Positions 15,458-23,586 of a stretch of DNA of 64,000 nucleotides are shown here, one piece after another. This DNA comes from CAVDAL01 sp963606965 (lineage in GTDB: Bacteria > Actinomycetota > Coriobacteriia > Coriobacteriales > QAMH01). The notes beneath the pieces are model-generated. The model searched no databases. It worked only from the letters and a program-made list of their open reading frames with translations, and had not been told where the DNA came from. How positions within the stretch are numbered: the stretch's first letter is position 1; each line of letters opens with the position of its first letter. The DNA lies in the NCBI GenBank assembly GCA_963606965.1, contig CAVDAL010000120.1, positions 1 to 64,000 on the forward strand, read 5' to 3'. A program made the translations under genes and the position numbers.

Positions 15458-17083
15458 TTATTTAGCAGCTTGTGCTGCTTCAGCTTCAGGAACATAATTG
15501 CCTGCTTCAAATTCCTTGACATCATTAAGATATTTTTTGCCAACAGTCATTCTTAAAACAAAGACAGTTGCAACAGTCAAGACAACGCCAATTATCAAGC
15601 AAATAACAGCATTTTGAATAATACCAGCAATAATAAACATCACAAAGCTTATGCAAGCAACAGTGATTGCATAAGGCAACTGTGTTGAAACATGCTCGAT
15701 GTGGTTAACATTTGCACCAGCAGAAGCCATAATTGTTGTATCTGAAATTGGGCTGCAGTGGTCACCACAAACAGCACCTGCCAAACAAGCAGAAATACCA
15801 ATCATCAAAAGATTTGAATCGTTTGTAAAGATTGGCAAAACAATTGGGATCAAAATGCCGAATGTACCCCAGCTTGTACCTGTTGCAAAAGCAAGGATGC
15901 AAGCAACAACGAAGATAATTGCAGGAAGCATCATAAATAAGCCTTCTGCTGCGCCTTCCATCAAACCAGCAACAAACACATCTGCGCCAAGAGCAGTTGT
16001 TGTTAACTTCAAAGTCAAAGCAAATGTAAGGATGAGCAAAGCAGGAACCATTGCGCGGAAGCCGTCGCAGATGCATTCCATTGCTTCTTTAAATTTAAAA
16101 ACGCGGCGAATAAGCAAATAAATAAATGTCAAGATAAGGCTGATTAATGAGCCCCAAGGCAAACCAACTGATGCGTCTGTATTTGCAAATGCAAGTGAAA
16201 GTGAATGATAGCCTTCAGCTCCCGAATCCCAGAATCCACCAACATACATCATGCCTAAGATGCAGAAAACAATAAGCAAAATTACTGGCAAAATCATATC
16301 CCACAAAGATGCTTTTGGATTATCAAGCTTTTCTTCATCGCCAAGGCTGCCAAGCAAGCCTTCTCTGTATGCTGCAAGTTCTGACTTTGCCATCGGGCCG
16401 TAATCGAACTTCATGAAGATAATTGAAATAACAAAAACAATAGTTAAAAGCGAATAGAAGTTATAAGGAATAGCACGAACAAAAAGCTGAATTCCTGTAA
16501 TACCAGTATTCAAATCTGCAGCAGTTGCAGAAACAGCAGCAGCCCATGATGAAATTGGAGCAATCATGCAAATTGGAGCAGCTGTTGCGTCGATAATATA
16601 AGAAAGCTTTGCACGTGAAACTTTCTTGCTGTCTGTTACAGGACGCATAACAGCGCCAACAGTCAAGCAGTTGAAGTAGTCGTCTACAAAGATTAAAACA
16701 CCAAGAATAAATGTTGCAAAAACTGAACCAGCACGTGAATGAATATGCTTTGCAGCCCAATTGCCAAATGCAGCAGAGCCGCCAGCTTTGTTAATAAGTG
16801 CGACAGTAATTCCAAGAATAATCAGGAATATAAAAATACCTGCATTCCATGAATCACTGATTGCATGAATGAAGCCAAGGCTGCTTGGGTCAGAGCCTTC
16901 CGATGTAACAACTTCATTACTAATAATATTATTAAGTGTTTCAATTGGGTCAAAGCCTGCAAGAAGCAAGGCTCCAACAAGCACGCCAACAAAAAGCGAG
17001 CTAAATGTTTCCTTGGTAATCAAAGCTAAAACAATGGCTACCAAAGGTGGGACTAAAGCCCATGCGGTTCCGAAAAATTCCAT
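15458..17083 (-). CDS. NhaC-family transporter, probable lysine importer (LysW-type)
   Basis: Membrane protein of 541 residues with about 11-13 hydrophobic segments and NhaC family blocks: FVDDYFNCLTVGAVMRP, DATAAPICMIAPISSWAA, GTSWGTFGILIPI and GDHCSPISDTTIMAS. By family it would be a Na+/H+ antiporter. However, it is preceded by a lysine riboswitch with its own terminator. NhaC-family members under lysine riboswitches have been proposed as lysine transporters (LysW), and I favour that role. The start is ATG 17083, with GGGAGGAAAT directly upstream; the ATG at 17113 lies in the terminator U-tract. Confidence 0.85.
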   Translation of the reverse strand: MEFFGTAWALVPPLVAIVLALITKETFSSLFVGVLVGALLLAGFDPIETLNNIISNEVVTSEGSDPSSLGFIHAISDSWNAGIFIFLIILGITVALINKAGGSAAFGNWAAKHIHSRAGSVFATFILGVLIFVDDYFNCLTVGAVMRPVTDSKKVSRAKLSYIIDATAAPICMIAPISSWAAAVSATAADLNTGITGIQLFVRAIPYNFYSLLTIVFVISIIFMKFDYGPMAKSELAAYREGLLGSLGDEEKLDNPKASLWDMILPVILLIVFCILGMMYVGGFWDSGAEGYHSLSLAFANTDASVGLPWGSLISLILTFIYLLIRRVFKFKEAMECICDGFRAMVPALLILTFALTLKLTTTALGADVFVAGLMEGAAEGLFMMLPAIIFVVACILAFATGTSWGTFGILIPIVLPIFTNDSNLLMIGISACLAGAVCGDHCSPISDTTIMASAGANVNHIEHVSTQLPYAITVACISFVMFIIAGIIQNAVICLIIGVVLTVATVFVLRMTVGKKYLNDVKEFEAGNYVPEAEAAQAAK

Positions 17084-17094
17084 ATTTCCTCCCA

Positions 17095-17127
17095 TAAAAA
17101 AATAATAAGCCATGACAGTTCATGGCT
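17095..17127 (-). terminator. Riboswitch terminator hairpin in the NhaC leader
   Basis: AGCCATG / CATGGCT (17108-17127) is followed on the minus strand by TTATTATTTTTTT, then the ribosome site. Its loop and 3' arm contain CTGTCATGG, the same sequence as the 3' strand of aptamer stem P1. This suggests competition between the two structures for the P1 5' strand. Confidence 0.7.
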
Positions 17128-17149
17128 TGCAGGAATCTTTCTTCACGCA

Positions 17150-17321
17150 GACCATGACAGCTCTCCACTTTCGCGACAGTGTTCAAGATATTCTCTTAAA
17201 CCCCAGGTGTTAAAGCAACGGATTTTACTTCAACCCTTCGGCAGCATTCCCTCTTTGCTTATCCAAGATGTTTCCGCTTGATGCGATAAGCAATTCTTGT
17301 TTGCTGCGCCTCTATCATGTC
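17150..17321 (-). ncRNA. Lysine riboswitch (L box)
   Basis: Read on the minus strand, conserved L-box segments appear in order: ATAGAGGCGC (near 17315), GAGGGAATGC, GCTGCCGAAGGG, ACCTGGGG, and ACTGTCGCGAAAGTGGAG leading to AGCTGTCATG (17152). The closing stem P1 pairs CATGATAG (5') with CTGTCATG (3'). All five regions occur at expected spacing for the lysine aptamer. It lies in the leader of the NhaC-family gene, and a -10 box is found about 25 bases upstream. Confidence 0.88.
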
Positions 17322-17343
17322 TTTTTTCAAAATGCTTTTTCAG

Positions 17344-17349
17344 ATTATA
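17344..17349 (-). promoter_or_regulatory. -10 box for the lysine-riboswitch transcript
   Basis: TATAAT on the minus strand would start transcription near 17337, about 16 bases before the aptamer P1. A TCTTCA stretch 17 bases upstream is a weak -35. Confidence 0.5.
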
Positions 17350-17437
17350 TGAAGATGAACATTTTGTGAAGAAACTATGAGCCTTTACTCATATAAACGG
17401 CGCATTATTGCGATAACCTGTGCAAATAATTCCATGA

Positions 17438-17477
17438 AATAGAAAAGCGCGGAAACTTCAATTTGAAATTTCCGCGC
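17438..17477 (-). terminator. Terminator of the sufCB operon
   Basis: A 9-bp stem GCGCGGAAA / TTTCCGCGC (17447-17477) has an inner TTCAA/TTGAA pairing and is followed on the minus strand by TTTTCTATTTC. The rest of the 17084-17510 gap is the lysine-riboswitch leader and promoter. Confidence 0.85.
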
Positions 17478-17510
17478 CTGAACAGTCCGCATGTTTTGCA
17501 GCAAAATTAA

Positions 17511-18461
17511 TTAAGACAAGAAGTCATCCAGAATTTGTTGTTCAGCTTCTTCTTCACTCAAACCTAAAGTCATAAGCTTGATGAGCTGTTCACCGCCAAT
17601 CTTACCAATTGCAGCTTCGTGGAAAAGCTGAGCATCTGGACAAGCAGCCTCAATTGCTGGAACAGATTTAACGCGAGCGTTACCCATCAAAATTGCATCG
17701 CATTGAACGTGTCCACGGCAAGCAGCATTACCAGTGACAAGTGGTTGGAAAACTTGAACAGATTCATCTTGAGCAACAGAGCGGCTTATAACTTGAACAG
17801 ATGCATCATCGCCATTCATGGTGAGTTTAATATTGCTATCTGCATGTTGTTTACCATGAGTAAGCAAACGCTCTTCAATGACAAGCTTAGCTTTAGCTTC
17901 CAAAACAGCTTCAGTTTCACGCACTGTTGAATCAACACCGCGAAGCTGAATCATTTCCATTTCACAAGTTGAGCCTTCATCCATATAAACTTTAGTGACA
18001 GGATTCAAAACGCATTCACCTGTTGCATCTGCGCCCTTTTCACCATAATGCTTTTCAATATATTTAACATGAGCATTCTTGCCAATATGAAATGTGTGAA
18101 TACCATCATGCTGCGACTTTTCATTGCCACTATTATGAATGCCACAACCAGCAACAATTGTTATATCTGCGTCGTCGCCAATAAAGAAATCATTATAAAC
18201 AAGATCTGTCATGCCAGTTTTTGTCATAATTACTGGAATATGACATACTTCCTTTTTAGCGCCAGGCTTTACATGAATTTCAATTCCAGGTTTACCATCA
18301 GATTGAGCAACAATATCAATATTTGCGCCTTGATTACGAACTAAAGCTTCACCATCTTTGCGAATGTTATAAGCATTTGTTGGAAGAGCATGCAAGTCTG
18401 CAATCTGTGCTAATAAATCTTCGCCAATTTCATCCAAGATTTTATTTAAACTTTCAGCCAT
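17511..18461 (-). CDS. sufB: SufB/SufD-family Fe-S scaffold protein (minimal SUF/SMS type)
   Basis: Scaffold partner of SufC for building [4Fe-4S] clusters. The 316-residue length is much shorter than proteobacterial SufB (~490). A beta-helix core includes ADITIVAGCGIHNSGNEKSQHDGIH, and the C-terminus AACRGHVQCDAILMGNARVKS with EAACPDAQLFHEAAIGKIG is typical. Conserved Cys and His in these blocks could bind the nascent cluster. It follows sufC by 3 bases. With only SufC and SufB present (no SufS, SufU, SufD or SufE here), this matches the two-gene minimal system of anaerobes. Confidence 0.88.
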   Translation of the reverse strand: MAESLNKILDEIGEDLLAQIADLHALPTNAYNIRKDGEALVRNQGANIDIVAQSDGKPGIEIHVKPGAKKEVCHIPVIMTKTGMTDLVYNDFFIGDDADITIVAGCGIHNSGNEKSQHDGIHTFHIGKNAHVKYIEKHYGEKGADATGECVLNPVTKVYMDEGSTCEMEMIQLRGVDSTVRETEAVLEAKAKLVIEERLLTHGKQHADSNIKLTMNGDDASVQVISRSVAQDESVQVFQPLVTGNAACRGHVQCDAILMGNARVKSVPAIEAACPDAQLFHEAAIGKIGGEQLIKLMTLGLSEEEAEQQILDDFLS

Positions 18462-18464
18462 GGC

Positions 18465-19232
18465 TTACTCTCCTTCCAAATCAATATCAAATTCTGGAAC
18501 AGTTAAAGTGCAATTAGGGTTTGCAACACGCGCAGAAAATCCAAGTTTTGACATCATTTCACTCGGAGCACCAGTTTGCGCAACAGCACCATTTTCAATT
18601 AAAACAATTTCATCTGCTAATTGAATGATACGTTCCTGGTGACTAATAATAATGATTGAACGACCGCCTTTCGCTTCATGAATTTCACGGAAAGTTCCAG
18701 TCAACTTTTCAAAACTCCATAAATCAATTCCGGCTTCAGGTTCATCATAAATAGCAAGCTTTGGGTCGCGCGCAAGAATTGATGCAATTTCAATGCGCTT
18801 AACTTCACCACCAGACAGGCTTTTATCAACCTCTCTATTCAGATAATCTGCACTGCAAAGTCCAACCTTTGTTAAATATTCATTGCACTGGCTGCGCTTC
18901 AATTTGCCACCAGCAGCAATTTGCAAAAGCTTACTGACTTTCATTCCTTTAAAACGAGCAGGCTGTTGGAATCCATAGCCAATTCCAAGACGAGCGCGTT
19001 CATGAATTGGCATATCAACAATTGATGTACCATTAAATAAAATGTCGCCACTTGTTGGTTTTTCAATGCCCATAATAAGTCTGGCCAATGTTGTTTTGCC
19101 AGAGCCATTTGGACCTGTTATAACTACAAACTTATCATCTTCAACAGTTAAGTTTAAGTGGTTGATAATGTTTTTAGTTTTGCCTGTGTTTTCTGCTTTT
19201 ACGCTAAAACATAAGTCTTTAATTTCTAACAT
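18465..19232 (-). CDS. sufC: SufC, Fe-S assembly ABC ATPase
   Basis: Cytosolic ABC-type ATPase that drives conformational change of the SufB scaffold. It has Walker A GPNGSGKTT (~residue 40), Q-loop YGFQQPARF, signature SLSGGEVKRIEIASIL, Walker B LAIYDEPEAGIDL and switch His ISHQ. EAGID (instead of EPTNHLD-like) is characteristic of SufC. The ATG has GGGAGAAG upstream. The 3' part of this gene carries the ribosome site of sufB, and the two overlap functionally in one operon. Confidence 0.92.
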   Translation of the reverse strand: MLEIKDLCFSVKAENTGKTKNIINHLNLTVEDDKFVVITGPNGSGKTTLARLIMGIEKPTSGDILFNGTSIVDMPIHERARLGIGYGFQQPARFKGMKVSKLLQIAAGGKLKRSQCNEYLTKVGLCSADYLNREVDKSLSGGEVKRIEIASILARDPKLAIYDEPEAGIDLWSFEKLTGTFREIHEAKGGRSIIIISHQERIIQLADEIVLIENGAVAQTGAPSEMMSKLGFSARVANPNCTLTVPEFDIDLEGE

Positions 19233-19270
19233 TTTTAAAAACTTCTCCCATCTAAATTAACCCTCGGAGC

Positions 19271-19276
19271 AGTATA
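19271..19276 (-). promoter_or_regulatory. Possible -10 box for sufCB
   Basis: TATACT on the minus strand lies 38 bases before the sufC ATG. TTGTTT 19 bases upstream is a weak -35. No clear Rrf2-type operator was seen in the 143-base gap, and no GC hairpin marks the end of the upstream radical SAM gene. Confidence 0.35.
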
Positions 19277-19376
19277 TCACCTGTTCTATAAATTAAAACA
19301 AAGCACTCGTAAAGTGAATGATTTGTTACCTCGCTGTTATGTATATCATATCTATAAAAATTTGTATATAAAAATA

Positions 19377-20279
19377 TCAAACTCCCTCATAATCAAATGC
19401 TGGAATGAATGATTCTTGTGCAGTGTCGCCAACTTGGCAAAATGAATCTTCAAAGCCTAGCTCTACAGCATAATCAAGCAACTCATCATAATCATTATCT
19501 GTTACTTTGAGTGCTAATTCTGGAAATTTGCTTGCGATATCTTGAGGCGGTGTATATTGATTCATAATGCTAAGTTGAATATCTTTTGCATATGGTTTTT
19601 GCGACAAAAGTTTAATCACACGTTTTGAGTCATCAAGATGAGTTGGCAAAAGAAGGTGTCTTACAATAATGCCACGTTTCATTAATTCGTCGCCTTCGCC
19701 CAAGCGCACAGCACCTACAAGTTCAAACATCGCATCCAAAGCAGCAGATGCAACTTCAGGATAATTGAAAGCAGCAGAATATTTTTTTGCTAGCTCAGAA
19801 CTTGCATATTTAAAGTCCGTTAAGAAAATATCTACATAGCCACTAAGAAGCTTGATTGTTTCAACAGATTCATAGCCACTTGTATTATAAACAATAGGAA
19901 TATGTAAATCATTGCTTCTTGCAATTTCAATTGCAGAGATAATTTGCTGAACAAAATGCGTTGGAGTTACAAGATTGATATTATTTGCGCCTTTTTCCTG
20001 AAGCTCAATAAAAATCTGAGCAAGCCGCTCAATACTTACAACTTTGCCAATTTTATTTCTTGCAATATCTGCATTTTGGCAATAGACGCACTTTAATGTG
20101 CAACCAGAAAAAAAGACTGTTCCGCTTCCACTTTCACCAGAAATTGTTGGTTCTTCCCAAAAATGCAAGGCTGCGCGAGCAAGCCGCACATCATTTGTTT
20201 CACCGCATATGCCAAGGCTGCCAGCTTTTCGCAAAGCTAAGCAGCCTCTTGGACATAATTCACACTTAGTATTATTCAT
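19377..20279 (-). CDS. Radical SAM protein, PflA-like activase family
   Basis: Fe-S/SAM enzyme with the cluster motif GCTLKCVYCQN near residue 60, preceded by an N-terminal KCELCPRGC ... GICGE cysteine set. The total is 300 residues. This architecture is that of the 'putative pyruvate formate-lyase activating enzyme' family, which is distinct from true PflA and of unknown target. Later motifs include VYNTSGYESVETIKLL and DFKYAS. The ATG follows the gatB TAA with no gap, so it is the last gene of the ppaC-to-gatB operon. No glycyl radical enzyme lies nearby. Confidence 0.8.
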   Translation of the reverse strand: MNNTKCELCPRGCLALRKAGSLGICGETNDVRLARAALHFWEEPTISGESGSGTVFFSGCTLKCVYCQNADIARNKIGKVVSIERLAQIFIELQEKGANNINLVTPTHFVQQIISAIEIARSNDLHIPIVYNTSGYESVETIKLLSGYVDIFLTDFKYASSELAKKYSAAFNYPEVASAALDAMFELVGAVRLGEGDELMKRGIIVRHLLLPTHLDDSKRVIKLLSQKPYAKDIQLSIMNQYTPPQDIASKFPELALKVTDNDYDELLDYAVELGFEDSFCQVGDTAQESFIPAFDYEGV

Positions 20280-21812
20280 TTAACCTTGCAACATTCGAGC
20301 AACAATTTCACTGATTACTTTAGGGTTGCCTTGGCCTGCCATTTTCTTCATCAACTGTCCCATGAAGAAACCTTGCAAGCCAGTTTTACCAGCTCTATAT
20401 GCTTCAACTTTATCCATATTTGCATCCATTAGTTCTTGCATATAAGCTTCAATTTCTGCTGAATCAGTCTTTTGCAGCATGCCATGTTCTTCAACATATT
20501 TTGAAACATCAATATTATCTTTAAGCAATGCAGCAAAAACTTCTTTACCTTGCTTTGAGCCAATTGAATCATCTGCCAAAAGTTCAGCCAACTTTGCCAA
20601 AGATGCAGGTTCGATATTTAAGTCGCAAAGTTCGCAAGATTCTTCCTTCAAATAATTCGGAAGATCATTAATCAAAAGATTTGCAATCTTTTTTGCAACT
20701 GCATCATCTTTGCCATCAGCACAAGCTTCAAACAAAGCGCCAACTTCAACATCTCCTGCAAGCTCTGAAGCATCATATTTCGGAAGCGACCAAGTTTCCA
20801 TATAGCGTTCGCATTTCTGATCAGGAAGTTCAGGAAGCTTTGCGCGAACACCTTCAATAAATTCGTCGCTCAAATCAAATGGAGCTAAATCAGGATCTGG
20901 GAACATGCGATAGTCGTCTGCTGTTTCTTTAACGCGCATGACAATTGTGCGCTTTGCACTAGGCTCCCAATGGCGAGTTTCTTGGCGAATTGTACCGCCA
21001 TTTTCCAAGACTTCTGCCTGGCGGCGAATTTCATATGCAAGACCATCATGCAAATTCTTAAATGAATTCATGTTTTTAAGCTCGGTCTTTGTTCCAAATT
21101 CTTTTGCTCCACGACGGCGCAAGCTAACATTGCCATCGCAACGCATGCTGCCTTCTTCCATAGAACAATCTGAAATTCCAATTGCAAGATAAATCTGACG
21201 AAGCTTTTGCATGAAAAGCCTTGCTTCTTCAGGAGTGCGCAAATCAGGCTCTGTTACAAGTTCAATCAAAGGAGTGCCAGCACGATTGTAGTCTACCAGC
21301 GAATATTCAGCGCCACTAATGCGTCCTTCTGCACCGCCCTTGTGAACCATCTTGCCAGCGTCTTCTTCCATATGAATACGCGTAATCCCAATGTGGGCTG
21401 TATAGCTGCCATCTTCATTTTTATCAATATCTGAACGTTCAGCAGCAGCAATGCTTGGAACTTCAACATCCAAATGTCCGCGCATGCAAAAGGCTTTTGG
21501 GCCTTGAGTTGTTTGGAAATTCTTTGCCATATCAGGATAAAAATATCCCTTGCGATAAAACATCGTTCGCTTTTCAATATCGCAATTTGTTGCAAGGCCC
21601 GCCAAAACAATGCTTTCAATAGCCGCTTTGTTTGGAACAGGCAAAGCACCAGGCATACCCAAGCAAACAGGACATGTATGAGTATTAGGATCTGCACCAA
21701 ATTCAATTGGGCAAGAACAAAACATTTTTGTCTTTAATGTTGTTAATTCAGCATGTATTTCAAGGCCAATTACAGCTTCCCAATCTTTTAAAACTTCTTG
21801 AAGCTCTTTCAT
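20280..21812 (-). CDS. gatB: Asp/Glu-tRNA amidotransferase subunit B
   Basis: GatB phosphorylates and amidates Glu-tRNA(Gln) and/or Asp-tRNA(Asn) using ammonia passed from GatA. The 510 residues start with the cradle domain (AVIGLEIHAELTTLKTKMFC, CPVCLGMPGALP) and RIHMEEDAGKMVH. They end with the helical and YqeY-like tail (NLLINDLPNYL, GQLMKKMAGQGNP). Zn-binding cysteines C-x-C and C-x2-C are visible in the first 55 residues. TAATG overlap with gatA indicates translational coupling. Confidence 0.94.
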   Translation of the reverse strand: MKELQEVLKDWEAVIGLEIHAELTTLKTKMFCSCPIEFGADPNTHTCPVCLGMPGALPVPNKAAIESIVLAGLATNCDIEKRTMFYRKGYFYPDMAKNFQTTQGPKAFCMRGHLDVEVPSIAAAERSDIDKNEDGSYTAHIGITRIHMEEDAGKMVHKGGAEGRISGAEYSLVDYNRAGTPLIELVTEPDLRTPEEARLFMQKLRQIYLAIGISDCSMEEGSMRCDGNVSLRRRGAKEFGTKTELKNMNSFKNLHDGLAYEIRRQAEVLENGGTIRQETRHWEPSAKRTIVMRVKETADDYRMFPDPDLAPFDLSDEFIEGVRAKLPELPDQKCERYMETWSLPKYDASELAGDVEVGALFEACADGKDDAVAKKIANLLINDLPNYLKEESCELCDLNIEPASLAKLAELLADDSIGSKQGKEVFAALLKDNIDVSKYVEEHGMLQKTDSAEIEAYMQELMDANMDKVEAYRAGKTGLQGFFMGQLMKKMAGQGNPKVISEIVARMLQG

Positions 21813-23281
21813 TATTCTGCCACCTCACATGCACCAACTTTGCCCTTCATGTCGCATTCTGCTTCCAATGCAGCGCCAACGCGCAATATCAATTCATCAT
21901 GGAATTGAGGGCCAATAATTTGAAGACCAACAGGCAAGTTTGTATCTTTGCCAAGACCTATTGGCAAGCTCATTCCGCCATTTCCGGCAATATTAATGCT
22001 GATTGTATAAACATCTGAAAGATACATTGTTGCTGGGTCAGAAACTTCACCAAAAGCAAATGCTGTGCGCGGTGAAGTTGGTATAACAATAGTGTCTACC
22101 TGCTCAAATGCTTTTGAATAATCCTGCGTGATAAGTGTTCTTACCTGCTGTGCTGGATAATAATATTTGTCATAAACACCACTTGCAAGTAAATAGCCGC
22201 CAAGCAAAATGCGGCGCTTTGCTTCTGTACCAAAACCCTGCGCTCGGGAATCTTCATAGCGCTGTTCAAGATTTTTTGCATCAACACAATGGCCATAGCG
22301 AACAGAATCGAAACGACTTAAATTACTGAATGCTTCGCAAGGACCCAAAACATAATATGAACTGATAGCTTCAGCTGCATGCGGAAGTTCAACTTCGATA
22401 ATTTCTGCACCCAAAGCCTCAAGCTTTTTAACAGCTTCTTCAAAGCAGTCGCGAACTTCAGCAGTCAAGCCATCTAAATTCATCAATGAAGGAACAATGC
22501 CAATCTTCATGCCACTGACGCCTTCACTCAAATTTTGAGTGAAATCTATTGTGCATTCTTGGCTTGTGCAATCAAGCGGGTCACGCCCACTAATTGCATT
22601 TAAACAAATTGCTGCATCTTCAACATTGCGAGCAAATGGACCAACTTGGTCAAGAGAAGAACCAAAAGCAACAACACCATATCTGCTAACAAGGCCATAG
22701 CTTGGCTTCAAACCAATAACGCCACAAAAAGAGCCAGGCTGACGAATTGAACCGCCCGTATCTGAACCAAGAGAGACAGTAGCCATTCCAGCTGCTACGC
22801 ACGCCGCTGAACCACCAGAAGAACCGCCAGGAACTTTGGATAAATCCCAAGGATTTTTTGTTGTTCCAAAATAGCTTGTTTCTGTTGAAGAGCCAAAAGC
22901 AAATTCATCCATGTTTGTTTTGCCTAAAGGAATGCCACCAGCTTCCAAAGCATTTGAAACACAAGTAGCATCAAATGTACTTTCATAATCTTTAAGCATC
23001 AATGAACCGCATGTTGTATGAGTCTTGCGCAAATTCATATTATCTTTAATTCCAAAAGGAATACCACTTAAAGCTTTAAGCTGCTTGCCTGCTGAAATTT
23101 CTTCATCAACTTTTGCAGCTTGTTCATATGCAAGCTCTGGTGTTAATTCAAGAAAAGCATGGACAGCTTCTTCCTTCTTCTTAATTTCTTCAAAAGCAGC
23201 ATCTGTTAGCTCTTTTGCGCTGAATTCTTTAGAACGCAAGCCACTTTGAATTTGTGCAATGGAAAGTTCAGAATAATTCAT
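21812..23281 (-). CDS. gatA: Asp/Glu-tRNA amidotransferase subunit A (amidase)
   Basis: Glutaminase subunit of GatCAB. The amidase signature is present: GIKDNMNLRKT with the catalytic Lys, PGGSSGGSAACVAAGM and LGSDTGGSIRQPGSFCG with the Ser-cisSer pair. A 489-residue length is normal. TAATG overlaps link it to gatC upstream and gatB downstream, so the complex is made in stoichiometric order C-A-B. Confidence 0.94.
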   Translation of the reverse strand: MNYSELSIAQIQSGLRSKEFSAKELTDAAFEEIKKKEEAVHAFLELTPELAYEQAAKVDEEISAGKQLKALSGIPFGIKDNMNLRKTHTTCGSLMLKDYESTFDATCVSNALEAGGIPLGKTNMDEFAFGSSTETSYFGTTKNPWDLSKVPGGSSGGSAACVAAGMATVSLGSDTGGSIRQPGSFCGVIGLKPSYGLVSRYGVVAFGSSLDQVGPFARNVEDAAICLNAISGRDPLDCTSQECTIDFTQNLSEGVSGMKIGIVPSLMNLDGLTAEVRDCFEEAVKKLEALGAEIIEVELPHAAEAISSYYVLGPCEAFSNLSRFDSVRYGHCVDAKNLEQRYEDSRAQGFGTEAKRRILLGGYLLASGVYDKYYYPAQQVRTLITQDYSKAFEQVDTIVIPTSPRTAFAFGEVSDPATMYLSDVYTISINIAGNGGMSLPIGLGKDTNLPVGLQIIGPQFHDELILRVGAALEAECDMKGKVGACEVAE

Positions 23282-23586
23282 TATCTGTCACCTTCCCCAC
23301 CAAGAATTGAAGGAATTTCAAAGCAGCCATCCTGTACAGACTTGCTATTGTGCAAAGCTTCATCTTTTGTGAAAGATTCGCCAATAACATCTTCACGCAT
23401 GACATTACTCATATTGCCAATTGGATGAAATGTTGGCTCAACGCCTTCCAAATCATATTCAGTAATTGGCTTTAGCATTTCAATTGTATTATTCAAATCA
23501 ATGGTCATTTGAGTGATTTCCTCATCACTTAAACCAATGCGAACATATTCAGCAATTGCTGCAACATCTTGTTCAGAAAGTGGCAC
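23281..23586 (-). CDS. gatC: Asp/Glu-tRNA amidotransferase subunit C
   Basis: Small clamp protein of GatCAB, 101 residues. The family's N-terminal helix is visible (VAAIAEYVRIGLSDEEI), followed by LKPITEYDLEGVEPTFHP and the MREDVIGESFTKDEAL tail. Translation starts at GTG 23586, immediately after the hom TAA, with GAGGAGG in the last hom codons as its ribosome site. Confidence 0.93.
   Translation of the reverse strand: MPLSEQDVAAIAEYVRIGLSDEEITQMTIDLNNTIEMLKPITEYDLEGVEPTFHPIGNMSNVMREDVIGESFTKDEALHNSKSVQDGCFEIPSILGGEGDR

Noticed and set aside
17084..17113. Longer start for the NhaC-family protein (ATG 17113)
   Set aside because: The extra codons fall in the riboswitch terminator U-tract and the family alignment begins at ATG 17083, which has a strong ribosome site.
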